A stretch of DNA of 64,000 nucleotides. It comes from JAFGLZ01 sp964622545 (GTDB lineage: Bacteria; Planctomycetota; Phycisphaerae; UBA1845; JAFGLZ01). Location of the stretch: NCBI GenBank assembly GCA_964622545.1, contig CAZUQM010000002.1, positions 1 through 64,000 of the forward strand, read 5' to 3'. Below, piece after piece: positions 43,075 through 49,968 of the stretch. The translations under genes were made by a program, and so were the position numbers. Positions within the stretch are counted from its first letter, which is position 1. The number at the start of each line of letters is the position of its first letter. Under the pieces are notes generated by a model that saw nothing but the letters and a program-made list of their open reading frames with translations, ran no database searches and was not told the origin of the DNA.

Positions 43075-44943
43075 TCAGCGGACTCCGATCGATCGCAGGT
43101 AAGGCTCCTGACCGAACACGAACGGTGAGGCGATCAGCTTGATGAAGACCATGGGCAGCTTGATCCACACCGCAACCTGCCCCTGCATCTGCTGAAGGAA
43201 GCGTCGCCGGTCCTGCTCGTCCATCAACCGAAACGGCCGACGACCGCACAGGCAGGGCATGATCCACGAGGCGTAGTGGCAGGCGAACACGAATCCGTAG
43301 CGGACGTGAAAGGGCAGCTTGTGCACGTTCTCGCGGACACTCTCGACGATGAGCCGGCGGTCGATCGGATCGGCCAGCTTGGGCGACATCGTCTCGGCAA
43401 ACTGGTCGATGAACCAGTCGGGGAAGAGCAGGTGGTACGGATCCCATCGAAACTCGCCGCCCGTCATCGGTTGGATGCGGCTGAGCCGGTAATAGAACAA
43501 CAGGTGCACCAGCCCGATCAGACCGTCGATCAGGCCGCACACCGCCATCGACATCAGACCGTACACGGCCGCCAGCGCGAAGAACGCGATGCTCGACAGG
43601 AACTTCGCCCCGATGAAGAGGATGTGCAGCGGCTTCTGGAATGGATCCCGCTCGAGGAACGTCACGCCCACGAACAGGGCCGCGATCAGCGATATCGCCA
43701 GCGGCCGCCAGAGCACGTTCTCGCCATAGAGCATGGACGCCGCCGTCGGATCGTCCAACACCGTCAGCAGCTCGATCAGCAGGCCCGGGATGAGCAGGAA
43801 CGCCAGACCCACGACGGGATAGATGAACCGGAACGCCCAACACCACAGCCCGAACTGACGAACGGCCGCGGCGTTCGGCGCGAAGCGCTTCTGGCTCAGC
43901 GCGAACCGGATGACCGGCTTGTAGAACTCGCGCCAGCGGGGGATGTCGATGTCGAACCGTCGACAGGCCGACCGCAGGTTCTCCGTCCGGTACTGACCCT
44001 GATGACGCAGGTACTCCAGCGATCGCGCCGAGAGGCCCGTGGCGAGCCCCATCGGAAAGCCGTGCAGGCACCACAGCAGGGCGCGCCGCGACCGGTCGCC
44101 CATTGGCACGCAGTGCCTGCCCGTCATCTGGCCGTAGACGGCCTCGAACGCCTGAGCGGTCGTCGGCGGATCCGGATCGGTCACGTGCAGCGTCTGGCCG
44201 ATGAAGTCCTCCGAGAAGCCGACCTCGGCCAGGATGCGGGTCACGAAATCGACCGGCACGCTGTTGAGGTAGCTGTCCTCGAAACCCAGGTTCGGCATCC
44301 AGGGCATGAGATGGCGAAACCATCTGACGAACGAGATCAGCACGTACGGCCCGTCGAACTTCGTGGTCTGGCCGCTCTGGCTATGACCGACCACCACGGC
44401 GGGCCGGAAGATCGTCGTGGGCAGCCGATCCGCGTAGTCCCGCACGAGCTTCTCGGCGTCGTATTTCGTCCGCTCGTACGCGTTCCGGAACCCAGGCGGC
44501 TCGGGCAGGGCATCCTCCGGGATCGGCCCGTCCATCATGCCCGAGACGTGCGACGCGCTGACGTAGTTGAACCGCCGCAGCCGCTCGCACCGCGTGAGGA
44601 ACTCGACGAGCCTGAGCGTGCCCTGCACGTTCACCAGCTCGGCCGACTCGTCCGAGGCCGTCGGGTCGCTCTGCGCGGCCAGATGGAAGCAGAGCTGGAT
44701 GCGCTGCTGGATGTCCTCACCGACCGTGGCCGCCAGCCCCAACTCGGGTTTGGTCACGTCGCCCGGGTAGATGGCGTAGTTGGCGACCGGCACATCCAGC
44801 TCGCGGAGGCGGCGCGTGGCCGGGGCGACCTGCTCGGGCAAGACGAGCAAGTGCCAGAACACCGGCCGTTCCGTCCGATGACACGTGCCGACCAGGTTCT
44901 CGGCAACGAACCCGGGAAAACCTGTGAGCAGGACATGTTGCAT
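43075..44943 (-). CDS. Extended SDR (fatty acyl reductase/thioester reductase-like) fused to a membrane and GMC-partner domain
   Basis: The 622-residue protein starts with MQHVLLTGFPGFVAENLV, a Rossmann TGxxGxxA motif, and keeps the SDR active site as YERTKYDAEKLV (YxxxK) and the male-sterility/thioester-reductase-like GDVTKPELGL. After about residue 370 come several hydrophobic helices (about 395-510). The last about 60 residues, DEQDRRRFLQQMQGQVAVWI to GQEPYLRSIGV, resemble the helical N-terminal region of long-chain fatty alcohol oxidases, which in those enzymes precedes the GMC domain encoded here by the next gene. The true start is taken at 44943; the frame to 45228 is non-coding. It probably reduces or oxidises a lipid at the membrane. 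Confidence 0.75.
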   Translation of the reverse strand: MQHVLLTGFPGFVAENLVGTCHRTERPVFWHLLVLPEQVAPATRRLRELDVPVANYAIYPGDVTKPELGLAATVGEDIQQRIQLCFHLAAQSDPTASDESAELVNVQGTLRLVEFLTRCERLRRFNYVSASHVSGMMDGPIPEDALPEPPGFRNAYERTKYDAEKLVRDYADRLPTTIFRPAVVVGHSQSGQTTKFDGPYVLISFVRWFRHLMPWMPNLGFEDSYLNSVPVDFVTRILAEVGFSEDFIGQTLHVTDPDPPTTAQAFEAVYGQMTGRHCVPMGDRSRRALLWCLHGFPMGLATGLSARSLEYLRHQGQYRTENLRSACRRFDIDIPRWREFYKPVIRFALSQKRFAPNAAAVRQFGLWCWAFRFIYPVVGLAFLLIPGLLIELLTVLDDPTAASMLYGENVLWRPLAISLIAALFVGVTFLERDPFQKPLHILFIGAKFLSSIAFFALAAVYGLMSMAVCGLIDGLIGLVHLLFYYRLSRIQPMTGGEFRWDPYHLLFPDWFIDQFAETMSPKLADPIDRRLIVESVRENVHKLPFHVRYGFVFACHYASWIMPCLCGRRPFRLMDEQDRRRFLQQMQGQVAVWIKLPMVFIKLIASPFVFGQEPYLRSIGVR

Positions 44944-45172
44944 GAGATCCGTGCTACCCCTCGCGTACGGCGGTGGTTCCTCGGCGGCCACGGCCGCGAG
45001 GCAACCTCTCTGCGGCGGTGCCGGCCGATTCCGGAGACCCGCCGGTGACTGCGCATGCGGTCGCGACCGGGCGCATTCTAGCCCGCGGCGGGGCCGCTTT
45101 CTAGCCGGGCCCGGACCGCAGGAGGCCTGCGGATGGCGGCTTCGAACGGTCGTGATCGACCCGGTCGGTCGC

Positions 45173-45201
45173 TTGACACCACATTCGGGCGCTCGTACGC
45201 T
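45173..45201 (+). promoter_or_regulatory. Candidate sigma-70 promoter of the sugar isomerase gene
   Basis: A perfect TTGACA (45173-45178), 17 bp, then TACGCT (45196-45201; weak -10). The start would be about 63 bp above the ATG at 45271. Confidence 0.45.
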
Positions 45202-45270
45202 GCTGAACCGGTTTTCCAAGGCAACCAAGCGTACGACCGAACCAAGCTCATCTTCTTAGGGGATTCGACT

Positions 45271-46308
45271 ATGGCGCGACCCGTGACGTTGTTCACAGGA
45301 CAGTGGGCGGACCTGAAGCTGGCCAAGCTCGCCCCGATGGCCAAGAAGTTCGGGTACGACGGCGTGGAGCTCGCCTGCTGGGGCGATCACTTCGAGGTCG
45401 GCAAGGCCCTCGAGAGCAAGACCTACTGCAAGCAGAAGTGGGAGCTGCTCGGCAAGCACAAGCTGCAATGCTTCGCGCTGAGCAACCACCTGGTCGGCCA
45501 GGCGATCTGCGACAACATCGACCCGCGGCACGAGGCCATCCTACCGCCGCACGTCTGGGGCGACGGCAAGCCCGAGGGCGTCCGCAAACGCGCCGCTCAA
45601 GAGCTCATCGACACTGCCAAGGCCGCTCGGGCCTTCTTCGACGCGGCGCCGGCCGCGATCAAGAAGAACCTCAAGCGCGTCGTCGTCAACGGCTTCACCG
45701 GCAGCAGCATCTGGCCGATCCTGTACAGTTTCCCGCCGAACCTGCCCGACCAGGTCGACAAGGGCTACCAGGATTTCGCCAAACGCTTCAAGCCGATCAT
45801 GGACGCCTTCGCCGAGCTGGACGTCAAGTTCGGCCTGGAGGTGCACCCGACCGAGATCGCCTTCGACATCGCCAGCACGGAGCGGGCGCTCGACGCGATC
45901 CGGCATCACCCCTGCTTCGGCTTCAACTTCGACCCGTCGCACCTGGGCTATCAGGGCGTCGACTACGTGAAGTTCATCCACATGTTCGGCGACCGCATTT
46001 TCCACGTGCACATGAAGGACGTGTACTGGTCGTACACGCCGACCGAGGCGGGCGTCTTCGGCGGTCACCTCGACTTCGGCGACGCGCGGCGCTACTGGGA
46101 CTTCCGCAGCCTGGGCCGCGGCTGCGTCGACTTCGAGGCCATCATCCGGGCCCTCAACAAGGTCGGCTACGACGGTCCGCTCTCGGTCGAGTGGGAAGAC
46201 AGCGGCATGGATCGCGAGCACGGCGCGGCCGAGGCCTGCGAATTCGTCCGCAGTGTCGACTTCGAGCCCTCGACGGTGGCGTTTGACGCGGCCTTCGGCG
46301 ACGAATAG
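45271..46308 (+). CDS. Xylose isomerase-like TIM-barrel sugar phosphate isomerase/epimerase
   Basis: The 345-residue protein belongs to the AP endonuclease 2/IolE family of COG1082. Metal-site regions visible include GLEVHPTEIAFD (Glu/His), FNFDPSHLGYQGVD (Asp/His), FHVHMKDVYW (His) and LSVEWEDSGMDRE (Glu). Such proteins isomerise or epimerise sugars, inositols or keto sugars. GGGGA precedes the ATG at 45271. Orthologues are frequent near Gfo/Idh/MocA oxidoreductases in planctomycetes, but here it stands alone. Exact substrate unknown. Confidence 0.88.
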   Translation: MARPVTLFTGQWADLKLAKLAPMAKKFGYDGVELACWGDHFEVGKALESKTYCKQKWELLGKHKLQCFALSNHLVGQAICDNIDPRHEAILPPHVWGDGKPEGVRKRAAQELIDTAKAARAFFDAAPAAIKKNLKRVVVNGFTGSSIWPILYSFPPNLPDQVDKGYQDFAKRFKPIMDAFAELDVKFGLEVHPTEIAFDIASTERALDAIRHHPCFGFNFDPSHLGYQGVDYVKFIHMFGDRIFHVHMKDVYWSYTPTEAGVFGGHLDFGDARRYWDFRSLGRGCVDFEAIIRALNKVGYDGPLSVEWEDSGMDREHGAAEACEFVRSVDFEPSTVAFDAAFGDE

Positions 46309-46452
46309 CCGATGCCGCACCCCCCGGGCGCGGCCGTCCCTGTCGGACCCAGAACCGAAGCCCAGGCAAGCCAATCGCCGGGCGTCAGGTCCCATAAGAT
46401 GTGGGGCACCTGTCGCCCGGTTTCTTTTTGCGCAATCTTCACACGGGCGTGG

Positions 46453-46480
46453 TTGACCGGACACATCGCGCGCCTACGAT
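46453..46480 (+). promoter_or_regulatory. Candidate promoter of the 36-residue membrane peptide gene
   Basis: TTGACC (46453-46458), 16 bp, TACGAT (46475-46480). The predicted start leaves a leader of about 60 bases before the ATG at 46550. Confidence 0.45.
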
Positions 46481-46549
46481 TTGGGGCCGCCGCACCTGAC
46501 CAGCGAGACGGTGCGACCAAGTCCATCGCCGTGCACCGGGGGAAGAAGC

Positions 46550-46660
46550 ATGCCGGCCATTCAACTGATGAACCACGTTCAGAAGCGTTGGCTCCTGGTC
46601 CTGTGCGGAGCCTACGGCACGTTCGTCGTCGGTATGCTGGCCTGCCTGGCACTGAGCTGA
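46550..46660 (+). CDS. Small single-span membrane peptide (36 residues)
   Basis: The frame ATG...TGA encodes MPAIQLMNHVQKRWLLVLCG followed by AYGTFVVGMLACLALS: a short polar start, basic QKRW and one hydrophobic helix. GGGGGAAGAAGC gives a strong ribosome site four to eight bases before the ATG, and a promoter-like pair lies upstream. It ends 24 bp before the convergent stop of nuoN. No family is recognised. Its position suggests a possible small accessory membrane peptide, but it may equally be unrelated to complex I. Confidence 0.5.
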   Translation: MPAIQLMNHVQKRWLLVLCGAYGTFVVGMLACLALS

Positions 46661-46684
46661 CGGCGGAGACGGACGGACTGCGGC

Positions 46685-48256
46685 TCACGGCAACGCCTGG
46701 GCCACGGCAGCCAGAGGTCGATAGAGGCCCGAGGCAGACGCCTCGCCCTGGCCCCACAGCCACGGCGCGAGGACGGTGCCGGTCAACAGCAACACCACCG
46801 CGCACGCCATCATCATCACCTGGCCCGTGAGAGGCGTCTTGAAGGCAGGCCGCTCGTCGTCCTCGAAGTACATCACCCAGACAAGCCGGGCGTAGTAGTA
46901 CAGGCTGAACAACGTGTTCACCACGGCCACCACGACCAACCACCACAGGTCGCCCTTGCCGAGTGCCCACAGCAGGCTGAACTTGGCCACGAACCCGCCA
47001 AACGGCGGCAACCCGATCAGCGAAAAGAGGCACGCCGTCATCGCCATCGCGACCCAGGGCGCCCGTCGATACAGGCCTCGGAAGGCCTGGGCCTCCTCCG
47101 ATCCCGTCGACCATGCGACCAGCGCGAGGCCCCCGAACGCGCCGAGGTTCATGAACAGGTAGACGATCAGATACGCCACGACGGCCGCGATGCCCGCGTT
47201 GCCCTTGCTCGACAGGATCGCCCCCGCCATCAGCATGTAGCCCGCATGGGCGATCGACGAGTAGGCCAGCATCCGCCGGATGTTCGTCTGTCGGTAGGCG
47301 GCCAGGTTGCCGACCGTGCACGTCACGGCCGCGACGATCGCCACGACGGTGGCCATCGGCGCCAGCAGCTCCCGCACCGCCAGCACCGCATCGCCCGCCA
47401 GCGGCGGATGGGCCAAGCTGAACACCACGCGGAGCAGCGCCACCAGCCCGGCACCCTTGCTGGCGACGCTCAACCACGTGGTCACCTCGATGGGAGCACC
47501 TTGGAACACGTCGGGACACCAGAAGTGCAGCGGCACGGCCGAGATCTTGTAGGCGAGCCCCACGCCGATGCCCAGCAGGCCGATCGCCAACATCGGCTCG
47601 CCGACACCGTGCCCGCCGTCGAGCCCGATCTGCCGCGCCATCGTCGGCAGATCCAACGTGCCGAAGCAGCCGTACAACAGCGAGGCCCCGTAGATCATCA
47701 TCGCCGAGGCGATCGCACCGAAGACCGCGTACTTCATCGACGCCTCGGCCCCGATTCGGTTGCGCTTGACGAAGCCGGCCAGCACGTAGCTCGGCAAGGA
47801 GGCCAGCTCCATCGCGATGATCAGCATCAGCAGGTTCGTCGTGCTGACCATCAGGGCCATGCCCAGCGCGCTGCCCAGCAGCATGACGAAGAACTCGGGC
47901 GAATCCTCGTCGCGGTACGCCCCGCCGAGGACCCACAGGACGATCACCCCGCCGAGGAAGACCGCCAGCAGCACCTTGAAGAACAGGCTGAGCGGATCGA
48001 CGAGCAGCATCGGCGCGGCCCCGTCCGGAGCCAAGCCGCCGAATCCGTGACTCAGCATCTGCCCGACGCTGATGGCCGCCGCCGCGGTCAGGATCGCGCC
48101 CGCGCCCGCGACGAACGCCGTCAGGACCGCCCGTCGGTCGAAGATCAGCGGGACGACCAACACGGCCACGATCGTGCCGATGAGCACGAACTCCGGCGCG
48201 AAGCAGGCCAGCTCGGCCGGGTCGGGCATCCAGAATGTGGAACCTATCAGGTGCAT
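46685..48256 (-). CDS. nuoN: NADH-quinone oxidoreductase subunit N
   Basis: The 523-residue antiporter-like subunit has about fourteen helices and the conserved MrpD/NuoN features: Glu/Lys in LLIAMELASLPSYVLAGF, ASMKYAVFGAIASAM, YSSIAHAGYMLM and GLPPFGGFVAKFSLLWAL. It forms one of the proton-pumping modules of complex I. It is the last gene of the cluster and ends convergent with the small peptide gene. Start ATG at 48256, 70 bp after nuoM. Confidence 0.95.
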   Translation of the reverse strand: MHLIGSTFWMPDPAELACFAPEFVLIGTIVAVLVVPLIFDRRAVLTAFVAGAGAILTAAAAISVGQMLSHGFGGLAPDGAAPMLLVDPLSLFFKVLLAVFLGGVIVLWVLGGAYRDEDSPEFFVMLLGSALGMALMVSTTNLLMLIIAMELASLPSYVLAGFVKRNRIGAEASMKYAVFGAIASAMMIYGASLLYGCFGTLDLPTMARQIGLDGGHGVGEPMLAIGLLGIGVGLAYKISAVPLHFWCPDVFQGAPIEVTTWLSVASKGAGLVALLRVVFSLAHPPLAGDAVLAVRELLAPMATVVAIVAAVTCTVGNLAAYRQTNIRRMLAYSSIAHAGYMLMAGAILSSKGNAGIAAVVAYLIVYLFMNLGAFGGLALVAWSTGSEEAQAFRGLYRRAPWVAMAMTACLFSLIGLPPFGGFVAKFSLLWALGKGDLWWLVVVAVVNTLFSLYYYARLVWVMYFEDDERPAFKTPLTGQVMMMACAVVLLLTGTVLAPWLWGQGEASASGLYRPLAAVAQALP

Positions 48257-48326
48257 GCGTTGCGTTGCTGCGTCCTTCCGCTTGAGGCCCGATACGGCGA
48301 CGAAAACCTCACATCGTGCCCCCTTG

Positions 48327-49940
48327 CTATCCCGCGACCATATCGGCCGCTGCGCCCACGTGGTCGACGATGTGGCCCAGCGTGCCGTTCATGAACTCGA
48401 ACAACGACTGCCGCGGCAGAATGCCCAGGATGACGGCCAGGGCCGCCAGCGGTGTCAGGATGAACACCTCGCGGGCATTCGCGTCGTTCTCGCGGAACTG
48501 GATGTACTCATCCTTCTCGGGCCCGAGGTAGACCCGCTGGATCAGCCACAGGATGTACCCGGCCGTCAGCACCACGCCGAACGCGGCCATGATGGCCATC
48601 GGCTTGGCCCAGGCGAACGGGGCCGAGAACGTGCCCAGCAACACGTACACCTCGCCGATGAACCCGCACAGACCGGGCAGACCGAGCGAGGCGAAGAACC
48701 CCAGCGTCGCCAGCGATCCATAAACCGGCATGGTCAGCCATAACCCGCCGAAGCGGTTGATCTCCCGATGGTGCGCCCGGTCGTAGATCACGCCGACCAA
48801 GAAGAAGCACATGGGCGACGAGACGCCGTGCGCGATCACCTGGAACATCGCGCCCTGGAATCCCGTCTCGGTCATCACCGCCGCACCGAGCAGTACATAC
48901 CCCATGTGGCTGATCGAGCTGTACGCGACGAGCTTCTTGAAGTCGTCCTGCGCCATGGCGCACAGCGCGCCGTAGATGATGTTGATCACGCCGAGCGTGG
49001 CCAGGCCGTACGCGCACCAATGCGCCGCGTCCGGCAGAATCGGGTAGCTGATGCGGAACAGCCCGTAGGCGCCCATCTTCAGCAGCACGCCGGCCAGGAT
49101 CATGCTGATCGGCGTCGGCGCCTCGACGTGTGCGTCGGGCAACCACGTGTGGAACGGGAAGACCGGGATCTTCACCGCGAAGGCAATGAACAGGAAGATG
49201 AACATCACCTTCGACCAGCCCCAGGCCGCCGACAGGAACGAGCCCTCGGCGAAGGCCTCCTGGATCTGCGGGTCGGTGGCCAGTCGGATCAGGTCGAACG
49301 TGCCGGGTCCGTCGAGCGCGGCGGCCGATTTGAAGTACATCCCGAGCATCGCCACGAGCATCAGCACCGAGCCCAGCAGCGTATACAGGAAGAACTTGAT
49401 CGCGGCGTATTCCTTGCGGGATCCGCCCCACACGCCGATCAGGAAGTACATCGGCAGGAGCATGACCTCCCAGAAGACGTAGAAGAGGAAGAAGTCGAGC
49501 GCCACGAACACGCCCAGCATCCCCGTCTCGAGCAGCAGGAACAGCACGAAGTAGGCCTTGATGCCCTTGTTGATGTGCCACTCCTCGAACCGCCAGCTCG
49601 CCAGACAGGCCAGGAAGCTGATGACCGTCGTCAGGATGACCAGCGGGAAGCTCAGCCCGTCCACGCCGAGGTAGTACTCGATCTTGACCCCGCCCGAGGT
49701 CGTGATCCAATCGGCCCGCTCGACGAAGTGCATGCCGCTCTCGCCGTAAGACGTGCCGAACCGCAGCGCCTCGCTGTCGGCCAGGAACGGCCCGAACAGC
49801 CACAGACTCAGCACCAACGTCAGGCCCGACGCGCCGACGGCCACGCCCTTGACCAGCTCCTTCTGCGGCATGAGCAGGACCAGGACGGCACCGATGGCCG
49901 GCAGGAAGACGATCCAGCTTAGAAGATGTGCAATCTCCAC
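48327..49940 (-). CDS. nuoM: NADH-quinone oxidoreductase subunit M
   Basis: The 537-residue subunit starts at GTG with GAGG seven bases upstream. Family features include GVDGLSFPLVILTT, FYVFWEVMLLPMYFLIG, AIKFFLYTLLGSVLML, TWLPDAHVEAPTPISMILAGVLLKMGAYG and YSSISHMGYVLLG, with the key Glu and Lys of the proton channel. It lies 28 bp below nuoL. Confidence 0.96.
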   Translation of the reverse strand: MEIAHLLSWIVFLPAIGAVLVLLMPQKELVKGVAVGASGLTLVLSLWLFGPFLADSEALRFGTSYGESGMHFVERADWITTSGGVKIEYYLGVDGLSFPLVILTTVISFLACLASWRFEEWHINKGIKAYFVLFLLLETGMLGVFVALDFFLFYVFWEVMLLPMYFLIGVWGGSRKEYAAIKFFLYTLLGSVLMLVAMLGMYFKSAAALDGPGTFDLIRLATDPQIQEAFAEGSFLSAAWGWSKVMFIFLFIAFAVKIPVFPFHTWLPDAHVEAPTPISMILAGVLLKMGAYGLFRISYPILPDAAHWCAYGLATLGVINIIYGALCAMAQDDFKKLVAYSSISHMGYVLLGAAVMTETGFQGAMFQVIAHGVSSPMCFFLVGVIYDRAHHREINRFGGLWLTMPVYGSLATLGFFASLGLPGLCGFIGEVYVLLGTFSAPFAWAKPMAIMAAFGVVLTAGYILWLIQRVYLGPEKDEYIQFRENDANAREVFILTPLAALAVILGILPRQSLFEFMNGTLGHIVDHVGAAADMVAG

Positions 49941-49968
49941 CGCTCTGCCTCACCTTCGTAATCAGGGT

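Noticed and set aside
47246..48394. 382-codon plus-strand frame opposite nuoN
   Set aside because: Arg/Gln/His-rich antisense shadow with no recognisable motif; nuoN on the other strand is certain.
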